Assembly (NCBI RefSeq): GCF_003651225.1
Contig: NZ_RCDB01000002.1
Coordinates: 124,001-188,000 of the forward strand
Direction of reading: 5' to 3'
DNA: 64,000 nucleotides
Source of the DNA: Microbacterium telephonicum
GTDB lineage: Bacteria; Actinomycetota; Actinomycetes; Actinomycetales; Microbacteriaceae
Under the pieces are notes generated by a model. It ran no database searches, had not been told where the DNA came from, and saw only the letters and a list, made by a program, of their open reading frames with translations. The position numbers and the translations under genes are program-made. This document shows, in pieces, positions 47,687 through 56,058 of this stretch (the stretch's first letter is position 1; each line of letters begins with the position of its first letter).

Positions 47687-48967
47687 TCAGTCGAGTCGCC
47701 CGCGGAGTTCTCCCACATCGGCGCGCAGGTCGCCTTCGGACTCTGCGATCCCCGTGAACTCGGGAGCGGTGAGCTTGCGCGGCGCCTTCTCGATCGTGGC
47801 CGGCGCTGCTGTGGCGTCGAGGCGTGTCTCGTCGATGCCGGGGAACCGGCGCGCGCTCACCAGCACACGTGATTCCAGCGCACCCGCGAAGCGGTTGTAG
47901 CTGTCGACGGTGCGCTCGATCGCGCGCCGCAGGTCGTCGGCGTGCGTGGCGAGTGTGCCGAGGCGCTGGTACAGCTCGGTACCCAGATCGAACAGGCGGC
48001 GGGCCTCGTCGCTGACGTCCTGCTGCGTCCAGGTGTAGGCGACCGTCTTCAGCACCGCCCACAGGTTCACCGGCGACGCGAGCGCGACGCGGCGTCCGAA
48101 CGCGTAGTCCAGGAGCGCCGGATCCTCCTCGAGGGCGGCCGCGAGCAGTGACTCGCTCGGGATGAAGCAGACGACGAACTCGGGGCTCGACGGCAGCCCC
48201 GCCCAGTACGCCTTCTTCGCGAGCGCGTCGATGTGCGCCCGGACGGCTTTCACGTGCTTCTCGAGCAGCTGACGGCGACGCGCCCCCTCGGCCCCTTGCG
48301 CCGTCACCGGGATCTCGCTCGCCTCGAGATAGGCATCCAACGGCACCTTCGCGTCGACAGCCAGCGCCTTGTCGCCCGGCAGCCGCACGATGAGGTCGGG
48401 GCGCCCTGCGCCGGCATCGGACCCGATCGAGGTCTGCAGTTCGAAGTCGACATACCGGGTGAGACCGGCCGATTCGACGATGCGGCGCAGCTGCGTCTCA
48501 CCCCACACGCCGCGCGCGGATGTGGAGCGCAACGCGCCGGCGAGCGACTCGGTCGTCGCCCGTAGTGCCTCGCCGGACTCGTGCGCCCGCCGCAACTGTT
48601 CGGCGACCGAGCCGAACTGGGCGTGGCGGTCGCGCTCGAGGTCGTCGACCTTCTGCTGCATCGCCTGCAGCGACTCCTGCACGGGCGCGAGCGCACGCAG
48701 CACCTGCTGCTCGCGTCGCTCGCGCTCCTGCTGGGCGGCGAGGTCGGCGCGCGATTGGGCGCCGAGCTCGCGCGTCAGTGTGCGCTGCTGTTCGAGTTGG
48801 GCGGCGAGGGCGTCGGCTTCCGCTTCGGCCGCCGCCAGCCGCGCCGTCAGTCCCGTGCGCGCCTCGGCTGCACGCGTCGCCGCACGGGCGGCGCCGGCGA
48901 ACCAGCCGGCGAGCAGACCCGCGAGCAGGAAGACGACGGCGAACACGATCGGCAGGAGATCATCCAT
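47687..48967 (-). CDS. rmuC: RmuC-family DNA recombination protein
   Basis: A 426-residue member of the RmuC family, predicted nucleases said to limit recombination at inverted repeats. An N-terminal membrane helix (LLPIVFAVVFLLAGLLAGWFAG) precedes a long coiled coil (about 25-150) and the endonuclease-like core (VDAKVPLDAYLEA and ARGVWGETQLRRIVE). ATG 48967 starts directly before the helix; the longer frame to 49111 adds unrelated sequence. Confidence 0.92.
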   Translation of the reverse strand: MDDLLPIVFAVVFLLAGLLAGWFAGAARAATRAAEARTGLTARLAAAEAEADALAAQLEQQRTLTRELGAQSRADLAAQQERERREQQVLRALAPVQESLQAMQQKVDDLERDRHAQFGSVAEQLRRAHESGEALRATTESLAGALRSTSARGVWGETQLRRIVESAGLTRYVDFELQTSIGSDAGAGRPDLIVRLPGDKALAVDAKVPLDAYLEASEIPVTAQGAEGARRRQLLEKHVKAVRAHIDALAKKAYWAGLPSSPEFVVCFIPSESLLAAALEEDPALLDYAFGRRVALASPVNLWAVLKTVAYTWTQQDVSDEARRLFDLGTELYQRLGTLATHADDLRRAIERTVDSYNRFAGALESRVLVSARRFPGIDETRLDATAAPATIEKAPRKLTAPEFTGIAESEGDLRADVGELRGRLD

Positions 48968-49022
48968 GGGGCAAGGATGCCCGGGGCCTCCGACATCGGG
49001 CGCGCGGCGCGCGCGAGCGGCC

Positions 49023-49625
49023 TCAGCTTCCGGTGACCGCCGCCTCGACGCGCTCCGGAACGGGCAGCTGCGGGATGCGCACGCCCAGCAGCATCGCGAG
49101 CTCGACGACATCGTGGGCTCCCGCGCGTGCGGCGGCGTCGATCACGATCTGCGCGCACGCCAGGGCGTCGGCGGTCGCGTCGTGGTGCGCGAAGTCGAGG
49201 TGACCGGCGGCGGCAGCCGCCATCGGCAGGCGGTACGAGTCGAGGGTGTACGTCTTGCGCGCCACCTGCAGACTGCACAGGTAGCGGTGCGCCGCGTACG
49301 CGTCGCCTGTCGCCTCGCACGCCGAGCGCAGCACCCGCATGTCGAATCCGGCGTTGTGCGCGACGAGGACGTCGTCGCCGGCGAACGCTGTGAGGCGGGG
49401 GAGCTGCGCACTCCAGCCCGCGGCGTCGACGACGTCGTCCGGGCGGATGCCGTGGATGCCGATGTTGAGCTCGAAGAAGCGGTCGTGACCGGGCGGTGGC
49501 TGGATCAGCCATCCCTCCGAGGCGACGACCCGGCCGTCGCGCACGCGCGCGAGTCCGACCGCGCAGGCCGAAGCGGAGGAGGAGTTCGCCGTCTCGAAGT
49601 CGATCGCGGTGAAATCCAGGGGCAC
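49023..49625 (-). CDS. DnaQ-like DEDDh 3'-5' exonuclease
   Basis: A 200-residue exonuclease-domain protein. Exo I is FTAIDFETANSS (Asp, Glu), Exo II is VAHNAGFDMRVL, and Exo III is HHDATADALACAQI with the final His-Asp. It resembles stand-alone epsilon-like or RNase T-like enzymes acting on DNA or RNA ends. GTG 49625 is chosen because the fold begins at once there and GGAGAC lies before it. It is co-directional with rmuC and divergent from ychF. Confidence 0.88.
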   Translation of the reverse strand: MPLDFTAIDFETANSSSASACAVGLARVRDGRVVASEGWLIQPPPGHDRFFELNIGIHGIRPDDVVDAAGWSAQLPRLTAFAGDDVLVAHNAGFDMRVLRSACEATGDAYAAHRYLCSLQVARKTYTLDSYRLPMAAAAAGHLDFAHHDATADALACAQIVIDAAARAGAHDVVELAMLLGVRIPQLPVPERVEAAVTGS

Positions 49626-49707
49626 GTCTCCACTCTCGCCGCGACCTCCGACGTCGGCGGCCAGGCGCGCCGGGCGGCGCATGATGCGCCACGTAGACTG
49701 GACTCCC

Positions 49708-50781
49708 GTGGCTCTCACCATCGGAATCGTCGGACTCCCGAACGTCGGCAAGTCGACCCTCTTCAACGCCCTGACCAAGAACCAGGTGCTCGCGGCGAAC
49801 TACCCGTTCGCGACGATCGAGCCGAACGTCGGCGTGGTGAACCTGCCCGACTCGCGCCTGGAGACCCTCGCCGGCATCTTCGGCTCCGAGCGGATCCTTC
49901 CCGCCGCCGTGTCGTTCGTCGACATCGCCGGCATCGTCCGTGGTGCGAGCGAAGGAGAGGGCCTGGGCAACAAGTTCCTCGCCAACATCCGCGAGGCCGA
50001 CGCGATCGCGCAGGTCGTGCGCGGGTTCGCCGACGGCGACGTGGTGCACGTCGACGGAAAGGTCGACCCGGCATCCGATATGGAGACCATCAACGCGGAG
50101 CTGCAGCTGGCCGATCTCGAGACCCTCGAGAGGGCGATCACGCGATACGAGAAGGAGGTGCGCGGCAAGAAGCTCGACCCGTCAGTGCTCGATGCGGCCG
50201 TCGCGGCACGCGACGCCCTGCAGCGCGGCGAGCTGCTCTCGGGGACGAGCATCGACCTCGCGCCCATCCGCGAACTCGGCCTGCTCACCGCGAAGCCCTT
50301 CATCTTCGTCTTCAACGTCGACGAGGCCGTGCTGACGGATGCCGGCCGCAAGGCCGAGCTGGCGGGGCTCGTCGCGCCGGCGCAGGCGGTGTTCCTCGAC
50401 GCGAAGATCGAGTCGGAGCTCATCGACCTCGACCCGGAAGACGCGGCGGAGCTGCTGGCCTCGACCGGTCAGGATGAGTCCGGCCTCGACCAGCTCGCGC
50501 GCATCGGCTTCGACACGCTGGGGCTGCAGACCTACCTCACGGCGGGTCCGAAGGAGTCGCGCGCCTGGACGATCGGCAAGGGCTGGAAGGCTCCGCAGGC
50601 GGCCGGCGTGATCCACACCGACTTCGAGAAGGGCTTCATCAAGGCCGAGGTCATCTCGTTCGACGATCTCGTCGCGACCGGCTCGGTCGCTGAGGCCCGC
50701 GCGAAGGGCAAGGCCCGTCTCGAAGGCAAGGACTACGTCATGCAGGACGGCGACGTCGTGGAGTTCCGCTTCAACGTGTGA
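49708..50781 (+). CDS. ychF: Redox-regulated ATPase/GTPase YchF
   Basis: Universally conserved Obg-related P-loop protein that binds ATP and associates with ribosomes. The 357-residue product is standard length: G1 GLPNVGKSTLFN, switch region YPFATIEPNVG, G3 VDIAGIVRGA, a coiled-coil insert and the C-terminal TGS domain (HTDFEKGFIKAEVI). TAGACT lies eight bases before GTG 49708. It ends the conserved block; the arsenic genes follow. Confidence 0.97.
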   Translation: MALTIGIVGLPNVGKSTLFNALTKNQVLAANYPFATIEPNVGVVNLPDSRLETLAGIFGSERILPAAVSFVDIAGIVRGASEGEGLGNKFLANIREADAIAQVVRGFADGDVVHVDGKVDPASDMETINAELQLADLETLERAITRYEKEVRGKKLDPSVLDAAVAARDALQRGELLSGTSIDLAPIRELGLLTAKPFIFVFNVDEAVLTDAGRKAELAGLVAPAQAVFLDAKIESELIDLDPEDAAELLASTGQDESGLDQLARIGFDTLGLQTYLTAGPKESRAWTIGKGWKAPQAAGVIHTDFEKGFIKAEVISFDDLVATGSVAEARAKGKARLEGKDYVMQDGDVVEFRFNV

Positions 50782-50885
50782 CCCGCCGCGGTGTCGGCGA
50801 CCAGCCGTCACCGCCGGCCGTGCGCGACGTCCGGCCGGCGTTCCTGCAGGGCGCGACCTCTCCGCCCCACGAGTCGTTGTGCGCG

Positions 50886-51242
50886 TCAGATGGTGAGGAA
50901 GTCCGCGACACCGGTCAGAGCGTCCGGTGCCAGGCGGTAATAGGCCCACGTTCCTCGCTTCGAGCGAGAGAGGAACCCTGCTTCGGTGAGCACTTTCAGG
51001 TGATGGGACACCGTCGGCTGGGACAGGCCGACGGGTGCGATCAGGTCGCACACGCACGCCTCTTGGCCTTCGGAGGAGGCCACGATGGACAGCAGCCGGA
51101 GCCTGGCCGGGTCGGCGAGAGCTTTCAGAGTCACGGCGAGCTTATCGGCTTCCGCCTGGCCGATGGGCTCCCTCACGAGTGGCGCGCAGCACACCTCGCC
51201 CACGGACGCGGTGATGTCGGTGACCTCAAGCAGCGTGACCAT
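50886..51242 (-). CDS. arsR: Arsenical-responsive ArsR repressor
   Basis: A 118-residue ArsR/SmtB winged-helix repressor. Candidate As(III) ligands are C18-C19 (GEVCCAPL) and C63/C65 (ACVCDL), a pattern like that of Corynebacterium glutamicum ArsR, which uses an N-terminal CC pair with a Cys in the DNA-binding domain. The recognition helix is LSQPTVSHHLKVL. It is divergent from the arsO-like gene. TACCAT six bases before the start lies in a TATCGA palindrome, so autorepression is likely. Confidence 0.93.
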   Translation of the reverse strand: MVTLLEVTDITASVGEVCCAPLVREPIGQAEADKLAVTLKALADPARLRLLSIVASSEGQEACVCDLIAPVGLSQPTVSHHLKVLTEAGFLSRSKRGTWAYYRLAPDALTGVADFLTI

Positions 51243-51243
51243 G

Positions 51244-51318
51244 TATCGATGGTAGTCGATATTGACAGTCTTCGATAGGCAGGGTCATGCTTGGCATCGA
51301 TGTTCATCGATATCCGTT
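51244..51318. promoter_or_regulatory. ArsR operators and divergent ars promoters
   Basis: TATCGA-N6-TCGATA (51244-51261) covers the arsR -10 hexamer. TTGACA (51262-51267) with CATGCT 18 bases later (51286-51291) would serve the arsO direction. A half site TTCGATAG follows the -35, and two CATCGAT boxes in direct order lie at about 51294-51318. The repeated ATCGAT core suggests several ArsR dimers controlling both directions. Confidence 0.75.
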
Positions 51319-51331
51319 GTCGGAGGCCCTC

Positions 51332-52651
51332 ATGACTCTGCAAGACCTGACATCGCGTGCGGCGATCAGCGACGATCACACGTCGTTGCCGGTGCTGATC
51401 ATCGGGGCCGGTCCGATCGGACTGGCGGCCGCGGCGAACCTTCTCGAGCGGGGAATCGACTTCACGGTGATCGAGGCCGGCGACCTCCCGGCCTCGGCCA
51501 TCCGGTTGTGGGGTCACACGCGCCTCTTCTCGCCTTGGCGACACTTGATCGACCCCGTGTCGCGGCGGCTGCTGGAGTCCTCAGGGTGGAGGGCGCCTGC
51601 CGATGAGAGCCGTGCTCCCACGGGCACGGAAATGGTCGACGGGTACCTCGCGCCGCTCGCACGGATCGAAGGGATCCGCTCGCGGATCCGCTACGGCGCT
51701 CGTGTGGTCGCCGTCACCCGGCAGGGCATGGACCGCACTCGCTCCGCGGGCCGGGAGAAGGCGCCCTTCGTCGTCCGGCTCGAGACCGGCGACGGGGAGA
51801 CCCTGGAGCTTGCCGGGCGAGCGGTCATCGACGCGTCCGGCACGTACGGCACGCCCAATCCACTCAGCTCCTCCGGGCTTGACCCGGCCGGTGTGACCGA
51901 GGTGTCCGACCTCGTGCTCCACGCGCTACCGGATGTGCGGGGCGCCGACCGGGCGCGGTTCGCCGGTCGCCACACCACCGTGGTCGGCGCGGGGCATTCC
52001 GCCGCGAACACGCTCATCGCCCTCGCGGCGTTGGCCGAAAGCGAGCCGGGCACCCGGGTGACGTGGCTGATCCGCAACGCCGCGGCGGTCCGGGTGTCCC
52101 CATCCGCCGACGATGAGCTCGCTGACCGCGCGCGTCTGGGCTTTCGCGTCGAGCAGCTCGTCGACGACGGCGCGGTCGAGAGGATCGACTCATTCGAGAT
52201 CTCTGCCGTGCGCCGTCGCGGCGACGGCATCCGACTCATCGGATCACGGCGCGGCGAGGCCGTCAGTCACGACACCGACCTCGTGGTCGGTGCCACCGGG
52301 TTCCGCCCCGACCTGACGATGCTGCGGGAGGTCCGGCTGCAGCTGGACGACATCGTCGAAGCGCCGGTTCGGCTCGCCCCGCTGATCGACCCGAACCTGC
52401 ACTCGTGCGGCACGGTCGCCCCTCACGGGGTCGACGAACTGCGCCACCCCGAGCCCGGGTTCTTCCTCGTCGGAATGAAGTCGTACGGTCGTGCCCCGAC
52501 GTTCCTGCTGGCCACCGGCTACGAGCAGGTCCGTTCCGTGGTCGCCTGGCTCGACGGGGACGTGCGCGCGGCCACCGTCGTCCAGCTCACGCTGCCCGCC
52601 ACGGGGGTGTGTTCCACGGACTTCGGCAGCGGGAGCGGCTGCTGCGCGTGA
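51332..52651 (+). CDS. ArsO-like flavin-dependent oxidoreductase
   Basis: A 439-residue FAD/NAD(P)-binding protein of the kind found in ars operons and called ArsO. The FAD motif is LIIGAGPIGLAAAANLL, the NAD(P) motif TTVVGAGHSAANTLIAL, and the closing motif VVGATGFRPD. The C-terminus ends GVCSTDFGSGSGCCA, with three cysteines that could bind As(III). The proposed role is oxidation of an arsenical; the chemistry is unproven. ATG 51332 has GGAGG six bases upstream, so the ATG at 51287, inside the operator, was rejected. Confidence 0.82.
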   Translation: MTLQDLTSRAAISDDHTSLPVLIIGAGPIGLAAAANLLERGIDFTVIEAGDLPASAIRLWGHTRLFSPWRHLIDPVSRRLLESSGWRAPADESRAPTGTEMVDGYLAPLARIEGIRSRIRYGARVVAVTRQGMDRTRSAGREKAPFVVRLETGDGETLELAGRAVIDASGTYGTPNPLSSSGLDPAGVTEVSDLVLHALPDVRGADRARFAGRHTTVVGAGHSAANTLIALAALAESEPGTRVTWLIRNAAAVRVSPSADDELADRARLGFRVEQLVDDGAVERIDSFEISAVRRRGDGIRLIGSRRGEAVSHDTDLVVGATGFRPDLTMLREVRLQLDDIVEAPVRLAPLIDPNLHSCGTVAPHGVDELRHPEPGFFLVGMKSYGRAPTFLLATGYEQVRSVVAWLDGDVRAATVVQLTLPATGVCSTDFGSGSGCCA

Positions 52652-53169
52652 CCGCCATCCGACCGATGGCCGCGGCAGACTGGCCGCAGGTCGAGGCGAT
52701 ATTCGCCGCCGGGATCGCCGGCGGCGAGGCCACCTTCGAGACGTCCGTGCCGAGCTGGGAGCACTTCGACAGCGGCAAGATCGACGAGGCCCGGTTGGTG
52801 GCCGTCGATGACGCCGGCATCGTGATCGGCTGGGCCGCCGCTGCCCCGGTCTCGACCCGCGCCGTCTACCGCGGCGTGATCGAGCACTCCGTCTACATCC
52901 ACCCCGCCCACCGCGCGCAGGGCGTGGGACGGCTCCTGCTGACGGCATTCATCGATGCCGCCGAAGCGGCCGGGTACTGGATGGTTCAGGCGAGCATCTT
53001 CCCCGAGAACACCACCAGTCTTCGCTTGCATGAGCGCGCGGGGTTCCGCGTCGTCGGCAGACGCGAGCGGATCGCCCGCTCGCAGCTCGGCGCGCACGCC
53101 GGATGCTGGCGAGACACCATCATCGTCGAACGACGCTCCACCAGAAACGGAAACGAGACTCCCGCATGA
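52648..53169 (+). CDS. GNAT acetyltransferase, ArsN-like
   Basis: A 173-residue N-acetyltransferase related to phosphinothricin acetyltransferase; ArsN members in ars operons acetylate organoarsenicals such as arsinothricin. The acetyl-CoA loop is HRAQGVGRLLLTAFID, the substrate side IEHSVYIHPAHR, and the closing motif SLRLHERAGFRVVG. It is coupled to the arsO-like gene (GTGA) and arsC (ATGA). Membership in the ars operon is the main argument for this subtype. Confidence 0.8.
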   Translation: MTAIRPMAAADWPQVEAIFAAGIAGGEATFETSVPSWEHFDSGKIDEARLVAVDDAGIVIGWAAAAPVSTRAVYRGVIEHSVYIHPAHRAQGVGRLLLTAFIDAAEAAGYWMVQASIFPENTTSLRLHERAGFRVVGRRERIARSQLGAHAGCWRDTIIVERRSTRNGNETPA

Positions 53170-53570
53170 GCAACCCCACCGTCCTGTTCGTCTGCGTCCA
53201 CAACGCGGGCCGCTCCCAGATGGCCGCCGGCTATCTGCAGGCCCTTGCCGGCGATCGCATCGATGTCCTCTCCGCCGGGTCGCAGCCCAAAGACCAGGTC
53301 AACCCGGTCGCCGTCGACGCCATGCGCGAGGAAGGAATCGACATCGCGGACAACGCCCCCAAGCTGCTCACCGTCGACGCCGTCATGGAGTCGGACGTCG
53401 TGATCACGATGGGCTGCGGTGACGCCTGCCCCATCTTCCCCGGCAAGCGCTACGAGGATTGGCAGCTCGACGACCCCGCCGGCCAGGATGCCGCGACGGT
53501 TCGCCGTATCCGCGACGAGATCCGCCACCGGGTCGAGATCCTCATCGGCGAGCTGACCCCGCCCGCGTGA
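53166..53570 (+). CDS. arsC: Arsenate reductase, low-molecular-weight phosphatase type
   Basis: Reduces arsenate to arsenite in the cytoplasm. The 134-residue product has the P-loop VCVHNAGRSQMA with the nucleophile Cys, and a second Cys pair in ITMGCGDACPIFPGK where thioredoxin-linked enzymes place their shuttle cysteines. The electron donor (thioredoxin, mycothiol or other) cannot be decided from the sequence. It is coupled to the acetyltransferase and the aquaporin. Confidence 0.93.
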   Translation: MSNPTVLFVCVHNAGRSQMAAGYLQALAGDRIDVLSAGSQPKDQVNPVAVDAMREEGIDIADNAPKLLTVDAVMESDVVITMGCGDACPIFPGKRYEDWQLDDPAGQDAATVRRIRDEIRHRVEILIGELTPPA

Positions 53571-54343
53571 GCGTGGACACGTCCGCCCTCGCGCGACACC
53601 CGCTGTGGCGGCGGGCGCTGGCGGAGTTCCTCGGCACCGGCCTGCTCGTGACGGTGATCGTCGGGTCCGGAATCGCCGCGCAGACACTGTCCACCGACCC
53701 GGGCCTGCAGCTGCTCGAGAACGCTGTGGCCACTGCACTCGGCCTCGGCGTGCTCATCGTGCTGTTCGCGCCGATCTCCCGCGCCCACTTCAATCCGGTG
53801 GTCTCCCTTGTCGACAGGGCGCTCGAACGGCCCCTCACCGGGCGGGGTGTGCGGGATCTGGTCGCCTACCTCAGCGCGCAAGTGGTCGGCGCGATCGGCG
53901 GCGCGATCCTCGCCAACGCGATGTTCGCCACACCTACGCGCATCGCCGGTATCGACCGCGCCACTGCGGCGACGATCCTCGCCGAATGCGTCGCCACCGC
54001 CGGCCTCGTCCTTCTCGTGTTCGGCCTGTCGCGCACCGGACGAAGTATCCCGGTCGTCGCGACCGGGGTCGGCGCGTACATCGGCGCGGCGTACTGGTTC
54101 ACCAGCTCCACCTCGTTCGCCAATCCCGCCGTCACGATCGGGCGCATCTTCACCGACACGTTCGCCGGCATCGCGCCCGCATCCGCGGTCGCCTTCCTCG
54201 GCGCGCAACTGCTCGGCGCCGCCATCGGCGCGGCACTCACCGTCGCGCTCTTCCCGAGGAGCGGAGTTCTCGGAGGCCCGCCATCCGCACCTCCGTCGAC
54301 AGAAGACGACGACCGCATTCCCGTTCGGCGCGACCGGAGTTAA
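53567..54343 (+). CDS. Aquaporin/glycerol-channel family protein in ars operon (AqpS-like)
   Basis: A 258-residue MIP channel with six membrane helices. The two half-helix motifs are HFNPVV (NPV replaces the usual NPA) and SFANPAVTIGR. In Sinorhizobium meliloti, AqpS in an ars operon lets arsenite leave the cell after ArsC action; the same role is inferred here because no ArsB or Acr3 gene is present. The C-terminal tail is charged. It starts in the arsC stop by GTGA. Confidence 0.85.
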   Translation: MSVDTSALARHPLWRRALAEFLGTGLLVTVIVGSGIAAQTLSTDPGLQLLENAVATALGLGVLIVLFAPISRAHFNPVVSLVDRALERPLTGRGVRDLVAYLSAQVVGAIGGAILANAMFATPTRIAGIDRATAATILAECVATAGLVLLVFGLSRTGRSIPVVATGVGAYIGAAYWFTSSTSFANPAVTIGRIFTDTFAGIAPASAVAFLGAQLLGAAIGAALTVALFPRSGVLGGPPSAPPSTEDDDRIPVRRDRS

Positions 54344-54370
54344 TATCTGCGTATGCATGCAGACACTAAC
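54339..54370. promoter_or_regulatory. Operator and leaderless promoter of the second ArsR-family gene
   Basis: Two 12-base arms (54339-54350 and 54359-54370) match at 10 of 12 positions around an 8-base centre, with inner TCTGC and GCAGA perfect. The left arm contains TAATAT (54341-54346), six bases before ATG 54353, and the right arm lies in the first codons. Binding would block both RNA polymerase and the start codon. Confidence 0.7.
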
Positions 54371-54703
54371 GAGCAGAGCTTCGGCGTCGACTCGGAGTAC
54401 ATCGGAGTCGCCGTCGAGGTGTTCCGCCTTCTCGCCGATCAGACCCGTGTGCGGATACTGCTGGCGCTGCGCGACGGCGAGCTGTCGGTCAATCACATCG
54501 CCGATGTCGTCCAACGGCCGGGGCCCGCGATCTCACAGCACCTTGCCAAGCTGCGCTGGGCGCGGATGGTGACCGTGCGAAACGACGGCAACCGGGCGTT
54601 CTACTCACTCACGGACGAACACGCGATCCGCGTGGTCCGCGAAGCGATCCTGCAGGCCGAGCACGCCGTCGACGCGCACCCGCCTCACCACGGCGCATCC
54701 TGA
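54353..54703 (+). CDS. SmtB/NmtR-type ArsR-family metal sensor
   Basis: A 116-residue winged-helix repressor distinct from the arsenic sensor. It has no cysteines, but its last helix has acidic and His residues (LTDEHAIRVVREAILQAEHAVDAHPPHH) in the place of the alpha5 Zn/Ni/Co site of SmtB, CzrA and NmtR. The recognition helix is RPGPAISQHLAKLRWA. One base separates its stop from the MFS gene, its probable target. The metal is not determined. Confidence 0.87.
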   Translation: MHADTNEQSFGVDSEYIGVAVEVFRLLADQTRVRILLALRDGELSVNHIADVVQRPGPAISQHLAKLRWARMVTVRNDGNRAFYSLTDEHAIRVVREAILQAEHAVDAHPPHHGAS

Positions 54704-54704
54704 G

Positions 54705-55931
54705 GTGGACATCTTCTCGGTCCTGTGCGACGGCGCATACCGGAAGCTGTTCACCGCTCAGGTGATCGCGTTGCTCGGGACCGGCATGCTGACCGTCGCG
54801 CTGGGACTTCTCGCGTTCGACCTCGCCGGCGAGAACGCGGGTGCGGTGGTGGGCACAGCTCTGACCATCAAGATGGTCGCCTACGTCGGTCTCGCACCGA
54901 TCCTCGCGGCCGCCGTCGACCGGCTGCCACGCAAGACGGTCATGGTCGGCGCGGATGTCGTCCGTGCGCTCACGGCTCTGGGTTTGCCGTTGGTCACCGA
55001 CGTCTGGCAGATCTATGTGCTGATCTTCTTGCTGCAGGCCGCGTCGGCGACCTTCACGCCCACCTTCCAGTCCACCATCCCCAGCATCCTCACCGAGGAG
55101 CGGGACTACACGAGAGCGCTCTCGCTGTCCCGACTCGCCTACGACCTGGAGGCGATCGTGAGCCCCATCGCCGCCGCAGCGCTCCTGGCGATCGTCACCT
55201 ACAACAGCCTCTTCGCGGCTACCGTCATCGGCTTCCTCGGGTCAGCGACGCTCGTGCTGGTGACCAAGGTCCCCGCACGCGCTGTCGATGGCGTCACCGT
55301 GAACTTCTGGCGACGCGCCACCGAAGGAATCCGCGTCTTCGCGCGCACGAGAAGCCTCCGCTTGCTGATGCTCATGAACGTCGTCGTCGCGGCCGGCACC
55401 GCGCTCGTCCTCGTCGACAGCGTGGTCTACGTCAAGAGCGTGTTCGCCCTCGACGACAGCGCTCTGGCCATCGCCTACGCCGCGTTCGGGGTCGGGTCGC
55501 TGCTCATCGCCCTCAACACCCCCCGACTCGTCGCGAAGCGCGGGGTTGCGCGCACCATGCGGGGCGGCGCGGCTGTCGTCCTCATCGGGCTCGTCGCCGC
55601 CCTGGCCTTCACGATCACGGTCGACCCGACCGGGAACTGGTGGCCGTTGCTGCTGATCTGGGCGACCTTGGGCGCAGGGACCTCACTGGTCAACACCCCG
55701 TCCGCGCGCCTCCTTCTTGCCGCATCCGACGAGGGCAACCGCACCCTGGTCTACACGGCGCAGTTCTCGCTCTCGCACGCCTGCTTCCTGGTCAGCTACC
55801 CGATCGCCGGATGGGTCGGCGCATGGAACCTCTCCGCAGCCGTGCTCGTGCTCCTCGCGGGCGGCGCACTCGCGGCCGGCGCGGGATGGCGGGTGTCGCG
55901 CCCGACGCGCCCCGCAGAGCCACGCGGCTGA
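54705..55931 (+). CDS. MFS transporter linked to metal-sensing ArsR regulator
   Basis: A 408-residue major facilitator protein with about twelve helices, of the MFS_3/enterobactin-exporter-like type (AAAVDRLPRKTVMVGADVVRAL is the conserved loop 2-3). The location behind an ArsR-family sensor suggests metal or metalloid efflux. It carries no obvious His-rich metal tail, and no GAPDH gene is adjacent, which argues against ArsJ. It starts at GTG 54705. The substrate is open. Confidence 0.83.
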   Translation: MDIFSVLCDGAYRKLFTAQVIALLGTGMLTVALGLLAFDLAGENAGAVVGTALTIKMVAYVGLAPILAAAVDRLPRKTVMVGADVVRALTALGLPLVTDVWQIYVLIFLLQAASATFTPTFQSTIPSILTEERDYTRALSLSRLAYDLEAIVSPIAAAALLAIVTYNSLFAATVIGFLGSATLVLVTKVPARAVDGVTVNFWRRATEGIRVFARTRSLRLLMLMNVVVAAGTALVLVDSVVYVKSVFALDDSALAIAYAAFGVGSLLIALNTPRLVAKRGVARTMRGGAAVVLIGLVAALAFTITVDPTGNWWPLLLIWATLGAGTSLVNTPSARLLLAASDEGNRTLVYTAQFSLSHACFLVSYPIAGWVGAWNLSAAVLVLLAGGALAAGAGWRVSRPTRPAEPRG

Positions 55932-56046
55932 TCGCGGGCGTCCGATCGGTTCGGCTCCCGGCATGTCGTGTACGCGGCCCAGATCCTCCTCGACCCGGCC
56001 GACCCGGCTGCTGCGTCGGAGGCGCAGGATCGCGACGACGACGCCG

Positions 56047-56052
56047 TAGAGT
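56047..56052 (+). promoter_or_regulatory. Leaderless -10 hexamer for the shortened P-loop gene
   Basis: TAGAGT, six bases before ATG 56059. Confidence 0.45.
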
Positions 56053-56058
56053 CGCGCC

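Noticed and set aside
51287..51331. Upstream ATG for the arsO-like gene
   Set aside because: It lies within the operator boxes and lacks a ribosome site, whereas ATG 51332 has GGAGG six bases upstream.
50782..56058. Ars block as an integrative element
   Set aside because: No integrase, transposase, att-like repeat or tRNA end was found at its borders; it may still be horizontally acquired, but nothing in the sequence proves it.
55932..56058. Remnant gene upstream of the shortened P-loop gene
   Set aside because: Neither strand shows a recognisable protein segment; only the -10 hexamer before 56059 is supported.
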